DNA of 34,878 nucleotides from Acidobacteriota bacterium (GTDB lineage Bacteria; Acidobacteriota; Terriglobia; Acidiferrales; UBA7541). Under the pieces are notes generated by a model, which worked only from the letters and a program-made list of their open reading frames with translations, was not told the DNA's origin and searched no databases. The DNA lies in assembly GCA_003225295.1 (NCBI GenBank), contig QHYZ01000097.1, forward strand, positions 1 through 34,878, read 5' to 3'. A program made the position numbers and the translations under genes. Below, in pieces: positions 25,050 through 33,927 of the stretch (position 1 is its first letter; each line of letters opens with the position of its first letter).

Positions 25050-25367
25050 CTATCCCTGCGGTCTTTCGTGCCCGAAGATGGAAAGCGGATTCCCGCGCGA
25101 CTCCTCTGTCCTTCGGTTCGCAGCGGCAATCACTTGGTCGGCCGGCCGATTGGCGATGCACTCCAGGGAATCTGCGATGCGCGACAAGTCATGAAGAAGC
25201 CGGTCGATTACGGCGGACCTCTGCAGGACAACAGTTCGTCTCCGGCGGAATAGCTGAACGACCCAAGCCCCTAGCGCAATCAAGACAATTGCGCCGGTGA
25301 CGAGTTGTTCGTAACCGGTTATAGTGAGAGTTCGGCCGAAAATAGTAAAGACATGATCCGAGAGCAA
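25050..25367 (-). CDS. Small single-pass membrane protein, unknown function
   Basis: 105 residues from a TTG at 25367, which is preceded by GGAGG five bases upstream; an in-frame ATG further back at 25436 lacks such a site. One hydrophobic helix at about 19-38 (QLVTGAIVLIALGAWVVQLF) is followed by RRRR, then a helical stretch with RSAVIDRLLHDLSRIADSLECIA, amphipathic enough to form a coiled coil, and a loose Arg/Glu tail. I do not recognise a family. It stands divergent from the PadR gene, whose start is 145 bases away. Confidence 0.6.
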   Translation of the reverse strand: MLSDHVFTIFGRTLTITGYEQLVTGAIVLIALGAWVVQLFRRRRTVVLQRSAVIDRLLHDLSRIADSLECIANRPADQVIAAANRRTEESRGNPLSIFGHERPQG

Positions 25368-25477
25368 TTCTTCCTCCCGGCTGGGGCGCAGAATCACAAC
25401 AGACCCATTAGATGCCTGGCGGGCTGTGCGCGTCAACGCCCACCGGGAGACTTTCTCGAGCTTCCTGTAAATCCTCC

Positions 25478-25506
25478 TTGACGAATTAACTCTATCTATG
25501 TAGAGT
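25478..25506 (+). promoter_or_regulatory. Candidate promoter for padR-type gene, leaderless
   Basis: TTGACG (25478-25483), a 17-base spacer and TAGAGT (25501-25506). The predicted start falls at about 25512-25513, on or next to the ATG, and no Shine-Dalgarno is present, so the mRNA is probably leaderless. Confidence 0.5.
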
Positions 25507-25509
25507 TAA
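25486..25509. promoter_or_regulatory. Palindromic operator over the PadR promoter
   Basis: TTAACTCTA and TAGAGTTAA form a perfect nine-base inverted repeat around TCTATG. It covers the -10 element and ends three bases before the PadR ATG, the arrangement expected for autorepression. Confidence 0.65.
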
Positions 25510-25512
25510 GGC

Positions 25513-25824
25513 ATGGGCATACGCATCCGCCTGTCGCATCCGACCTTGGCCATCCTCGATGCCCTCCTGGCACACCCCGCCCAGTGGCATCACGGCTATG
25601 CCATCTCCCTTCAAACCAGTATTCCTTCGGGCACTCTCTATCCCATCCTCATGCGCCTAGATAAGCGGGGCTGGCTTGAAACACGCTGGGAAAACTCCGT
25701 TCCGCAAGGCCGCCCTCGGCGGCATCTCTATCGTCTCACCGGCGCCGGCCGCGAATGGGCCCGCGAGGAACTGCGCGCTGCGCAGCAGCGCGAATTCTGG
25801 AAGCCCGCCGCGAGTCAGGCGTGA
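25513..25824 (+). CDS. PadR family transcriptional regulator
   Basis: 103-residue winged helix repressor. The PadR fold is shown by LAILDALLAHPAQWHHGYAISLQTS, SGTLYPILMRLDKRGWLET (recognition helix and wing) and GRPRRHLYRLTGAGREWAREEL. It is shorter than two-domain PadR proteins, with a single C-terminal helix for dimerisation. The ATG lies just after a perfect palindrome that overlaps the promoter, which points to autorepression. The stop overlaps or nearly touches the next gene (GTGA at 25821, ATG at 25827), so the membrane protein downstream is probably its co-regulated target. Confidence 0.92.
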   Translation: MGIRIRLSHPTLAILDALLAHPAQWHHGYAISLQTSIPSGTLYPILMRLDKRGWLETRWENSVPQGRPRRHLYRLTGAGREWAREELRAAQQREFWKPAASQA

Positions 25825-25826
25825 CC

Positions 25827-27494
25827 ATGACTTCCCGACAACCGTCACTGCCCTTCTGGCTCGCGCATGCCTCCCTACAGCTCGCTCTTCGACTTTGGCC
25901 CAAGGAATCGCGTGACTGGGGTCACGCCCTCGCCGCCGAGCTCGATGAAATTGAAAAGCCGTTCGAGGCCCTACGATGGGCCATAGGAGGAATCATGTTT
26001 TTCTCCCGCGCCTCGGCTTCTCACTTCCTGGCTTGGCTGAAGCTCCCGGCTGGCTCTGCCCTTTCCTCAACTTCCCTTCCTACCGGAGTCAGCGCCGCCG
26101 TTCTTCCCAAGCGCTCTCGGCTCTTCACCGTGGCCATCCTCCTGGCAACCGCAGTGGTTGTCTGCCTTCCCCAAAGCCGCGAAGCCATCTCTACCGTGCG
26201 CGGCAGTTGGAATGGGTATCGGGGATATTCGAGCGATGTCCGCGACTTGCGAAATCTGGCCGCTCGCGCTGAAAAGGAGAGGGACGCGCGCACCCTGGCC
26301 TTCGTCGCACTTGCTGCGCCTGACACAGGCAGCGCGATGGCGCTGGCGGATCATGCGGTGGCCATTGACCCGAGCCTAGTGTGGATCTACGCCGGCTCCA
26401 CGGGACATCCTGAATACGCGCCGCCATCGAAAGACGGACTGGCCCGATTGTTGTCCGCCGACCCTGACAACGCCTTCCCGGAACTCGTCGCCGCGCGAGT
26501 CAGCTCCGAGCCGCTATTCCGAAAGCTCATATTCCAGCATTCCCCGACCGAAAAAGAGTTCGAGACGTCCCTGGCCGCTGACCCCCAATGGATGGCTCAC
26601 ATGGACCGCGCTTTTCGAGCGCCCCGCTACGACACCTATTTCAATCGCCATTGGCAACTTACTCGAGAAGTCTGGAACCAGCATCAAGATCTGTCGGCAT
26701 CGGTGATTTTCAACACACTGTGGGCTCACCCTCTTCCTGACGTGGCTTCCATAAGGAGCTATGGCACTCATCTGGTGCACAACGCTCAGGAGGCCTCTAC
26801 GGCCGGTCGTCCCGATGAGGCGGAATCCCTGCTTAATCGTGTCGATGAGTTCGGTCGCCATATGGCAGATCAGGGCGAAACCGATTTTGAGCGCATGGTG
26901 GGTCTGAGCGTCTCCCATCAAGCATTGGCGGAGCTGCGAACTCTCCAGCAAACCCATGGCATGGACCGTCAGAGCCAGGAAGCAGCGCCGCGCCTCGAGG
27001 ACGTTGACGAACGGATAGAGAGCCTCGGCCACTCATTCCGACCGTGCAGCCCAGCCGAGCGCGCCCTCGATCACCGAGCCCTCCTGGTCCAACTCTCTGC
27101 CGTACTAGCCATGTTGGTCGCCATCGTTGCGGCGTTCAGCCTATTCGCTCTGGAGCTGCCCCTCGCCAGGCCGGGCCAGCAGCGTATCCGACTGCGTCGC
27201 ACCATTTGCGTTGCCGCGGACTGGGCTCCCGCAGCGCTGCTCATCGGTTGTTTCGCCTTGCTGCTGCTGTTCCAACCCTATGCGCAGATTCTCCGGTCGG
27301 CTCGCAGTCTCGGCTCTGCTTCGGAGGCCTGGCATTCCATGCATTTTGCCGGGCTGTTCACTCTATCGGCGAGTCTTGGCGCTCTGGCAGAGCCCTTTAC
27401 AGCAGTTCACTTCTGGCAAGCATTCATCGCTGCGAGCGTCGGTCTGGCCCTCTTCGTACTGGCGCGCGGATTCCTTGGTCACAAGCGCGCCTAA
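25827..27494 (+). CDS. Large membrane protein coupled to PadR
   Basis: 555 residues, family not recognised. The N-terminal segment WLAHASLQLALRLWPKESRDWGHALAAELDEIEKPFEALRWAIGG (quoted in part; about residues 10-60) resembles a cytosolic prefix seen in acidobacterial membrane proteins. A transmembrane helix at about 97-115 (FTVAILLATAVVVCLP) leads into a 290-residue extracytoplasmic helical region with TPR-like content (ALADHAVAIDPSLVWIYAG, LLSADPDNAFPELVAAR). The C-terminal quarter has four hydrophobic helices. Start 25827 is two bases after the PadR stop; a GTG at 25821 overlapping that stop is an alternative. Function is unknown; PadR neighbours often are efflux or signalling membrane proteins. 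Confidence 0.82.
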   Translation: MTSRQPSLPFWLAHASLQLALRLWPKESRDWGHALAAELDEIEKPFEALRWAIGGIMFFSRASASHFLAWLKLPAGSALSSTSLPTGVSAAVLPKRSRLFTVAILLATAVVVCLPQSREAISTVRGSWNGYRGYSSDVRDLRNLAARAEKERDARTLAFVALAAPDTGSAMALADHAVAIDPSLVWIYAGSTGHPEYAPPSKDGLARLLSADPDNAFPELVAARVSSEPLFRKLIFQHSPTEKEFETSLAADPQWMAHMDRAFRAPRYDTYFNRHWQLTREVWNQHQDLSASVIFNTLWAHPLPDVASIRSYGTHLVHNAQEASTAGRPDEAESLLNRVDEFGRHMADQGETDFERMVGLSVSHQALAELRTLQQTHGMDRQSQEAAPRLEDVDERIESLGHSFRPCSPAERALDHRALLVQLSAVLAMLVAIVAAFSLFALELPLARPGQQRIRLRRTICVAADWAPAALLIGCFALLLLFQPYAQILRSARSLGSASEAWHSMHFAGLFTLSASLGALAEPFTAVHFWQAFIAASVGLALFVLARGFLGHKRA

Positions 27495-27578
27495 ACGCGA
27501 GTACCACCGCATCCATTTGCTGCATCCTGGTGGCTTGCCGTAAACTCTGGGTTCACGAGCTCGGCCGGGGAGCCCTCC

Positions 27579-28607
27579 ATGCTTGTCGTCATGAATTCGC
27601 ACGCCACCGAGGAGCAAATCCATGCCGTTTGTAAGCACATCGAAAGCCTCGGCTTGAAGCCTCACCCCATGCCGGGGTCCCTCCGCACCGCCATTGGCAT
27701 CACCGGCAATAAGGGCGCCATCGACCTGGGCATCCTCGAATCCCTACCCGGCGTCGTCGAGTGTATCCCGGTCAGTAAGCCGTACAAACTCGTGAGCCGC
27801 GACACCAAGCAAGAAGACAGTATCCTGCGAATTCCCACACCCTCCGGCGACGTCATTGTCGGCGGCGATCACATCGCCCTCGTCGCCGGGCCGTGCGCCG
27901 TTGAAACCGAAGAGCAATGCCTGGCTATCGCCGAGCGCCTCAAAAAATCCGGAGTGCGGCTTTTCCGCGGCGGCGCCTACAAGCCCCGCACTTCTCCCTA
28001 CAGTTTCCAGGGCCTCGGCGAAGAAGGGCTCAAGATTCTCTCGAAAGTTCGCGCCACCCACGGCTTCGGTATCGTCACCGAAGCCATCGACAGCGAAAGC
28101 CTCGACCTCGTCGAAGAGTACGCCGATGTCATCCAGATCGGCGCGCGCAACATGCAGAATTTTTCTCTACTCAAACGCGCCGGGCGCGCCAGAAAGCCCG
28201 TCCTCCTCAAGCGCGGCATGTCAGCCACGCTCGACGAGTTCCTCATGGCCGCCGAGTACGTGCTCTCCGAGGGCAATTACAACGTTGTGTTGTGCGAGCG
28301 CGGCGTGCGCACTTTCTCCGATTTTTCACGCAACACCCTCGACCTGGCCGTCGTTCCGGCCGTAAAAAAGCGTAGCCATCTTCCCATCTTTGTGGATCCC
28401 AGCCACGGTACCGGCAAGCGCCACAAAGTCTTGCCACTCTCCCGCGCCGCTGTCGCTGTAGGAGCCGATGGTCTGCTCATCGAGGTTCATCATGAGCCGG
28501 ACAAAGCCCTCTCCGACGGCATGCAATCCCTGCTCCCCGAGGAATTCATCGCCCTCGCCGGTGAAATGCGCCAAATCGCCGCCGTCCTCCACCGCACCAT
28601 CAACTAA
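27579..28607 (+). CDS. aroF: 3-deoxy-7-phosphoheptulonate (DAHP) synthase, type I beta
   Basis: First enzyme of the shikimate pathway, condensing phosphoenolpyruvate with erythrose 4-phosphate. 342 residues. The N-terminal ferredoxin-like regulatory domain ([21 protein letters not shown], about 1-75) is the feedback-sensing module of Thermotoga-type enzymes. The barrel follows with [53 protein letters not shown] and [13 protein letters not shown], which include the metal- and substrate-binding residues. The ATG is preceded by CGGGGAG six bases away. It converges on the aminotransferase-oxidase fusion with a 147-base gap that shows no clear terminator. Confidence 0.95.
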   Translation: MLVVMNSHATEEQIHAVCKHIESLGLKPHPMPGSLRTAIGITGNKGAIDLGILESLPGVVECIPVSKPYKLVSRDTKQEDSILRIPTPSGDVIVGGDHIALVAGPCAVETEEQCLAIAERLKKSGVRLFRGGAYKPRTSPYSFQGLGEEGLKILSKVRATHGFGIVTEAIDSESLDLVEEYADVIQIGARNMQNFSLLKRAGRARKPVLLKRGMSATLDEFLMAAEYVLSEGNYNVVLCERGVRTFSDFSRNTLDLAVVPAVKKRSHLPIFVDPSHGTGKRHKVLPLSRAAVAVGADGLLIEVHHEPDKALSDGMQSLLPEEFIALAGEMRQIAAVLHRTIN

Positions 28608-28754
28608 CGAATGTCGACGAACTAGATGTACATCGACTTCGATGACTCTTCAAGAGGTGTGCGCCGGAGCGATAGTGCCCGTTCTTGGTAAGGGATCTGT
28701 TGTCTCAGCCAAGCGGTAGATCCGGCCGTTCAGTCCGCAACGCCGCAACCGCGC

Positions 28755-31370
28755 TTATTCTCCGCTGGCCGCCTTCTTCGCCAGTGCCAGGTTCCCATGC
28801 AGCTCAAAAAATCTGCTGGTAAAGCGATTCTCCGGATCAACGGCATGCTTCCTTTGGAAAAAAGCGCCAATCTCGCTGTACGCCTTTCTCAGCCAATCCA
28901 TCTCCAGTTCCCGCGCATAGGTCAGATAAAACGTTCCGCCGCAATTCACAGCGAGGCGCACCAGCCGATTGATCAGTGCGTTTGCCTTCGCTCGGCCATC
29001 GGCCGAACATACTTCGTTGAAGTAAACTATCACCGCGAATGCATTTTCTTTCGGTGCATAGGAAAGAGCCGTTTCGTTGTTGGCTTTCACATACCGTAAT
29101 GTCACGCCGAGGAGGTTCGTCTCCTCTTCTTGCAGGATGCCCCGCAGGCCTTCCATAAAAGTCATAAACCGCGGAATCGGAACAAAGAACTCTTGTATCA
29201 CGTCGGTGTCTTTTTCCGAATTATGTTCGAACATCTTCACCGCTGACACCGGTGGCCGCATGGCGTTATTTCTCGACACCAGTGTCTTGGTTGGCGAGTC
29301 GCGGGAGAGGTATTTCTCCGCATGCCACCGAAGCGTCTTCCCCCATTTGTATTGCCGCGACAATCCAAACAGAAACCGGTCGCGCGCTACGTTACGCTCG
29401 TGGTCCAGCTGAAACACCCCTTTATGGATTCTGTCCGTTTTTCTCCACATCGTTACGATCGTGTCGCTCAGAAAGCAATGCGGTGAAATCGAGGGGCGCG
29501 CCAAAAACAGCTCCACAGCGGGATTCGCCCGGACCTCTTGCTCGAAATTCTTGACCAGCGCCGCCAAGGGAATGACCGCGGAGCACTGCTCATAGACGCA
29601 ATCGTCCACCAGCGCAAAATCCACATCAAGGATGATTCCGAACAATCCGTATCCGCCGATGGCATTCCTGAACATCGCAGGATTCTCGTTCCGGCTAACG
29701 GACATTACCGATCCGTCCGCCAGCATGATCCGGAAGCCCAGCACGCTTTCCACAATGGTCGAGAACCGGGTGTCGCGTCCGTGAGCATTTGCCGCCAGCG
29801 AGCCCCCCACGGTGAAAATGTTGTCCGACTGCATGGCCTTCAGCGCCAGCCCCGCGGGATTCACGGCCTCTTGGATCTTGTCCCAAGTAATTCCGCTTTC
29901 TACCGTTATGCGCTTCTGTTCTCTATCTACGGAGCACACCCGATTGAACTGCCTCATGTCGAGAACCATCGCTCCATTCACAAAGGCGTGCCCGCCCAGG
30001 TTGTGACCGGTTCCCATCATGCAGACTGGTAAATTCTCTCGTTGCGCGCGTTGCACAACGTTTCGAATGTCCTCAACGCTTCTCGGCGTTTCAATGGTGC
30101 GCGCCACCGCCGCATAAACTCGTCGCGCGTCGGTCACCCGCAGATGAGGGGACTTGTCGAAAAGCTCAGCAATCGCCTTGCTGAGTCGCTGGCGTTCCCG
30201 CGGGGGAACCTTTGGATACACCGGCAGGTATAGTAATTTTCGATGAATCTCTCGCGTCTTGGAAGGCTCCAAAGCCTCCCGCCCGGCTGGCGGACAGATC
30301 ACGGAGAGCGCTGATCCAGATGTGGTTCCATCGAATCCGCGTCGGTGAAGTTCCGCCATGAATCGTTCCCGCGCTTCAACCAGAATCGGAAACACCCAAA
30401 AGCTGTGGAACGCCGCCCGATTTCCGGGATAGGAAATCTCGCGCGGCAGCGATTTCGCAAATTCCCTTCCCACGTGGATTCGTTCAGTCAGCCGGACGGC
30501 GTCGAACGTCCGCAGCCGGTGTGCCAGCAGCGCCAAAAGTGGGAAGGAGCATTGCTTGTGGATTTCCTTCAGCCAATCTTCCTCATCCAATCCCCGCACC
30601 CTAGCGATCAGCTCTTCAAAATCCGTTCCCCAAAGCGCGCATCCGCGGTACAACAAACCGAACAACGACGGCAGAGTAAACAGTTTGAGGATCACATGCG
30701 TCAGAAGCGTGCCGGCAAATTCCTTCCGCGTCTGAGTCGGATGCGTCCTCTGGATGACGCGCATCTTCCGTCTAAGCTCCGCATCCCTTACTCGCAGCAG
30801 AGCCCCTCCCAGTGACGTCATCGTCTTGATCGAACCGAAGCTGAACATCGCCACATCCGTCTCCGGATGCCCGGTGTAATCGTGGCCGGTAAACGCCTGC
30901 GCGCAGTCCTCGATCACCAGGATTCCGTGTTTTTTCGCCAACTCGACCACCGGCCCCATCGGCGTGCGCGTGCCAAAAAGGTGCGCAATCACAATCGCCC
31001 GCGTGCGTTCCGTGATGGCCTCTTCGATCGTCGCTATTTCAGGAGCCAGTGTCCCGCCTTCGATGTCCAGGGGAATCGGAACGAGTCTGTGATGCTTCAC
31101 GATATCAACCATCTCTTTGATGGTCAGCGCGGACATCAGAATCTCACTGCCCGCCGGTAACCCCAGCGCCCCCAGACACATATCGAATCCCGTCCGCACG
31201 GTAAACGCCGAAAGCACCGGGAAAGGAGACGCAAACATTCCTTCGAGTTCCGCTTCTTTAGCACGAATACTTCTGGGGAAAGCGCAATAGAACGCCGCGT
31301 ACAGAAGATCCAACCATCGGATATCCAGCTGCTTCCTGGGATACATTCGGAATCGAAGTGACTTTGTCAT
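28755..31370 (-). CDS. Fusion of DegT-type aminotransferase and VAO/DprE1-like FAD oxidase
   Basis: Single uninterrupted frame of 871 residues. Part 1 (about 1-405) is a DegT/DnrJ/EryC1/StrS PLP aminotransferase: VIEDCAQAF contains the cofactor Asp155, and MFSFGSIKTMTSLGGA contains the Schiff-base Lys182; the domain ends with the family-like LYLPVYPKVPPRERQ. It has extra hydrophobic segments (about 20-32 and 222-240), suggesting membrane association. Part 2 (about 426-871) is an FAD oxidase of the PCMH fold: MGTGHNLGGHAF (about 452-463), TVGGSLAANAHGRDTRFS (about 520-537) and IGGYGLFGIILDVDF, most like the DprE1/aldonolactone oxidase group. Start 31370 is chosen as the first Met before the fold; it lacks a Shine-Dalgarno, and a GTG start at 31469 is open. 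An oxidation-transamination role on a sugar or cyclitol is inference. Confidence 0.88.
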   Translation of the reverse strand: MTKSLRFRMYPRKQLDIRWLDLLYAAFYCAFPRSIRAKEAELEGMFASPFPVLSAFTVRTGFDMCLGALGLPAGSEILMSALTIKEMVDIVKHHRLVPIPLDIEGGTLAPEIATIEEAITERTRAIVIAHLFGTRTPMGPVVELAKKHGILVIEDCAQAFTGHDYTGHPETDVAMFSFGSIKTMTSLGGALLRVRDAELRRKMRVIQRTHPTQTRKEFAGTLLTHVILKLFTLPSLFGLLYRGCALWGTDFEELIARVRGLDEEDWLKEIHKQCSFPLLALLAHRLRTFDAVRLTERIHVGREFAKSLPREISYPGNRAAFHSFWVFPILVEARERFMAELHRRGFDGTTSGSALSVICPPAGREALEPSKTREIHRKLLYLPVYPKVPPRERQRLSKAIAELFDKSPHLRVTDARRVYAAVARTIETPRSVEDIRNVVQRAQRENLPVCMMGTGHNLGGHAFVNGAMVLDMRQFNRVCSVDREQKRITVESGITWDKIQEAVNPAGLALKAMQSDNIFTVGGSLAANAHGRDTRFSTIVESVLGFRIMLADGSVMSVSRNENPAMFRNAIGGYGLFGIILDVDFALVDDCVYEQCSAVIPLAALVKNFEQEVRANPAVELFLARPSISPHCFLSDTIVTMWRKTDRIHKGVFQLDHERNVARDRFLFGLSRQYKWGKTLRWHAEKYLSRDSPTKTLVSRNNAMRPPVSAVKMFEHNSEKDTDVIQEFFVPIPRFMTFMEGLRGILQEEETNLLGVTLRYVKANNETALSYAPKENAFAVIVYFNEVCSADGRAKANALINRLVRLAVNCGGTFYLTYARELEMDWLRKAYSEIGAFFQRKHAVDPENRFTSRFFELHGNLALAKKAASGE

Positions 31371-31602
31371 TAGGAGAGGTCCGCGCGCAGGCTTAGGATG
31401 CCGTTGCTTGCGGGGGTAAACAATTGGCCGTACACTCCACCATTTCCTCGTCGCCTGTTGGACAGTCACCGCCCGAAGGGGCGGATTCTACACCACCCTC
31501 TACGCCTACACTACAGCCTGTTTCATGCATGGATTTCGGAGGTTGCCGCTTTTGCCTCTCTTACTTTCATAAATCATGCTCATTTTTCCGGCTCGCTCCT
31601 GC

Positions 31603-32310
31603 TCACCCTCTCGGTGCATTGTTCTTAATGCCTAGTTGCTCCTGAGCCGCTAGCCACGCTTCAAGATGCTCGCGCCCATTCTCGTCGAAAGTCTGCAGGA
31701 CGATTCCCGCCATTCCTTCCGTGTTGATCCAGGCCACCTGCCCCTTCCCGGTAACGCTTGCTCCCGAAGACAAATCAAATGCGAAATCGATGATCGAGGA
31801 ATGGCGCAACGCTTTCGCGCTGCGCACAGCCATCCCTCCTTCACTCAGGTTGGTCATCCGTGCATGTTGCTCCGCTACCCCATCCTTCAAGACCAGCGGG
31901 AGATTCACGGCATGCCGGAAGTAGCGGCGCCGCTCGCGCTCCAGCAACTCTTTTGCAATCGTGATATGTAACGCCACGCTATCCTGGTGCAAAGGCTTGC
32001 GCAGAAGAAAGTTCGCCCCGGCACTTAACGTGTCCGTGTATTCTTTCGCGTCCGTGACGCAGGCAAAGATCACCGCCTTACTGTTTGACGTTCCTTTGCG
32101 GATGGCTTCCATCACCCCCAGCGCCCCCGGCACCTCCAGGTCCACAAAGACGCCGTCGATCCTCCGCCGGCTCAGGCAATCGCGCGCGGCTTCCGCCGTG
32201 GGGACCAACAGGAATTTCGCCCCATATTTCTTTACCCCTCCGGATACCGCGTTCATCATCGCATAGTCGCTGGACACGAGCACGAACTCGAGCTCTAACG
32301 GTATGGACAT
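31603..32310 (-). CDS. Receiver-like domain plus PilZ protein
   Basis: 235 residues. An N-terminal CheY-like domain (about 8-115) has the phosphoacceptor position in VFVDLEV (Asp57), the T86-type ACVTDAK and the Lys105-Pro106 pair in LLRKPL. The usual acidic pair near the N-terminus is reduced (SSDY), so phosphorylation is uncertain. A PilZ domain follows (about 127-225) with RRYFR (RxxxR, 128-132), TNLSEGG (NxSxxG, from 154) and a barrel ending AGIVLQTFDENGREHLEAWL. Both c-di-GMP signatures are intact. The start at 32310 removes a 72-residue extension without homology; no good ribosome-binding site is seen, so the start is uncertain. Confidence 0.85.
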   Translation of the reverse strand: MSIPLELEFVLVSSDYAMMNAVSGGVKKYGAKFLLVPTAEAARDCLSRRRIDGVFVDLEVPGALGVMEAIRKGTSNSKAVIFACVTDAKEYTDTLSAGANFLLRKPLHQDSVALHITIAKELLERERRRYFRHAVNLPLVLKDGVAEQHARMTNLSEGGMAVRSAKALRHSSIIDFAFDLSSGASVTGKGQVAWINTEGMAGIVLQTFDENGREHLEAWLAAQEQLGIKNNAPRG

Positions 32311-32627
32311 GGTGATGGAGGGGTTCTCCGTTACTCTGCGAAGGTCTGCTTCTGCGGTCTTACAACTGCCGACAATAATGCGAGAGCCGCTCTTCTGTCG
32401 AGTGTTTTCCGCTACCAGCTGTAAAATCAATCCAACAACGCTCCTCGATTCTTTGGGCGAATCATCGCTGGCCCGGCTCGCTCGTCCCGTGATTTCCATC
32501 TTCCAGTTCCCGACGAGTGTACCCACCAGGCGTTCTCGGCACGTCGGATCACCGGTTCCCGGTCATGCCCAGAGAACACGCACACAAGTTGTAAGCGGTC
32601 TGGTCTCAACGTGTTCGAGGTGAAGAC
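32311..32627. other. Divergent intergenic region (about 317 bases)
   Basis: Gap between the receiver-PilZ gene and the secreted protein gene. It contains a short hairpin ACCGG-TTC-CCGGT near 32551-32563. Open frames here lack domain content. Promoters for both genes must lie here, but I cannot place hexamers with confidence. Confidence 0.4.
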
Positions 32628-33158
32628 ATGAGACGACGGTTGGTTTTCCCCCTTGCTTTGGGATTACTCGTGGCGTTCCCGGTTCTCGCGCAACGCGGTG
32701 AGGAGCGCGGGCAGAATCGGCCGCGCGCCAACCAGGGCCGCGTTCCGCCACCGCCTCCTAGGAGAGATAATCCGCGCTCCCAGCCCGAACCCGAACGTCA
32801 TGACTCTCGCCGCGTGAACAGCACCCCGCATGTCAACAAGGACCACTGGTTCGGCCACGACCGGCCGGACGACAAGCGTTATCACTTCGACCGTCCTTTC
32901 GAGCACGGTCGCTTCGAGCATTTTGGCCCGTCCTACCGCTACCGCATCGAACGCTTCGATCGCGATCATCACCGCTTGTGGCTACCCGGCGGGTTCTTCT
33001 TTGAAGTCGCGGCCTGGGATTGGCCGATTTGCACCGATTGGTGCTGGGACTGCGCCGACGATTTCGTCATTTATGAGGATAGCGACCACGTCGGCTGGTA
33101 TTTGCTCTACAACGTTCACACTGGCGTGTACGTCCACGTCAGCTACATGGGGACCTAG
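32628..33158 (+). CDS. Secreted His/Arg/Asp-rich protein, unknown function
   Basis: 176 residues with a clear signal peptide (RRLVFPLALGLLVAFPVLA, cleavage at about 21). A Pro/Arg-rich low-complexity stretch (PPPPPRRDNPRSQPEPER) follows. A His/Asp/Arg/Phe-rich region (HWFGHDRPDDKRYHFDRPFEHG) leads to a compact C-terminal domain (LWLPGGFFFEVAAWDWPIC, WCWDCADDFVIYEDSDHVGWYLLY, VHVSYMGT). The Cys residues in ICTDWCWDC may form disulfides. The ATG follows GAGGTGAAG closely. I recognise the type as a secreted acidobacterial protein but know no function; metal binding is a possible guess from composition. Confidence 0.8.
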   Translation: MRRRLVFPLALGLLVAFPVLAQRGEERGQNRPRANQGRVPPPPPRRDNPRSQPEPERHDSRRVNSTPHVNKDHWFGHDRPDDKRYHFDRPFEHGRFEHFGPSYRYRIERFDRDHHRLWLPGGFFFEVAAWDWPICTDWCWDCADDFVIYEDSDHVGWYLLYNVHTGVYVHVSYMGT

Positions 33159-33498
33159 CCGCTTGCGCATGGCGTTTTACATCCCTCGACATCTTGTGTC
33201 GCTTTTCGATGTGGTCATCTGCGCGACGCAAGCCCTTCTGGAACCATAGGTCGCAAATTCTGTCCTGCCCAGTCTGTCGTCCAAGGCCTTCTCAAGCCCC
33301 CCAGAACCAGCCCGTTTCCCCCTGATTCGTCGGCCGAAGAATGGCCCTAGTACTAAGGGATTTGTGCAGGCCGTTATAAGGTTTTCACCCGATTGCCGGG
33401 GAAAGGGCCCAATGCTAAGTAATCGTTAGCGGAAGATCAGCGCAGCTCAATCGTCAAGGCCGACAAGAGCCGAGCACAGCTGAGGTCCGCCACGCGCT
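33159..33498. other. Intergenic region before tandem PilZ genes (340 bases)
   Basis: No open frame with domain content. A palindrome-like CCCTAGTACTAAGGG lies near 33348-33362, and a stem with a two-base mismatch (GCGC.TGGCC-AA-GGCCA.GCGC) spans about 33494-33516, covering the GTG codon at 33499. I see no match to a c-di-GMP riboswitch or other known leader. Confidence 0.4.
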
Positions 33499-33852
33499 GT
33501 GGCCAAGGCCAACGCGCCCCGTATGAAAATATTGAGCCTATTGAACGGACGTATGGACAAGCGTCTCCCCATCGCCATGGTCGTGCGGCTCGCCCAAGTG
33601 CAGGAGCAGCCCATCAACGGATCAGAAATGACCTACACAGACAACATCAGCGTCAACGGCGCTCGCGTAGTCTCGACCCGCTCTTGGCAAGCCGGCGAAA
33701 TCGTTCAACTAACCTCCTTGAAGGATGAAACCACCATCCGCGGAAAAGTCGTCTATTGCCAGAGACTCGTGGACGACCGCTACTGCATCGGATTGAATTT
33801 CAGCGGACGCCCCGTCACATGGTCGACTTTTCGGGCCTACAGTCGCACCTGA
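33499..33852 (+). CDS. Stand-alone PilZ protein A
   Basis: 117 residues, a c-di-GMP receptor of the minimal type. RMDKR (RxxxR) precedes the barrel, and DNISVNGARV gives the NxSxxG signature; the barrel strands QAGEIVQLTSLKDE and GKVVYCQRLVDDRYCIGLNF are typical. Start: GTG 33499 or ATG 33523 (MKILSLLNG), in frame; neither has a good ribosome-binding site, and a hairpin covers the GTG, so the shorter form of 109 residues is quite possible. It lies 75 bases before a paralog, PilZ B. Confidence 0.82.
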   Translation: MAKANAPRMKILSLLNGRMDKRLPIAMVVRLAQVQEQPINGSEMTYTDNISVNGARVVSTRSWQAGEIVQLTSLKDETTIRGKVVYCQRLVDDRYCIGLNFSGRPVTWSTFRAYSRT

Positions 33853-33927
33853 CACCGGCCCGGATAGCAAGCCCACTCCCGGCGCAGCTCGACAGACTCT
33901 GGCCAATCAAAAGGGAGAAAGCCAGCC

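Noticed and set aside
28608-28754. Terminator between aroF and the fusion gene
   Set aside because: Only four-base stems such as CTCT-TCA-AGAG and no T-run were found.
32303-32623. Plus-strand open frame before the secreted protein gene
   Set aside because: No domain content and it overlaps the divergent promoter region.
33159-33498. c-di-GMP riboswitch upstream of PilZ genes
   Set aside because: The conserved core elements of class I or II c-di-GMP riboswitches could not be found.
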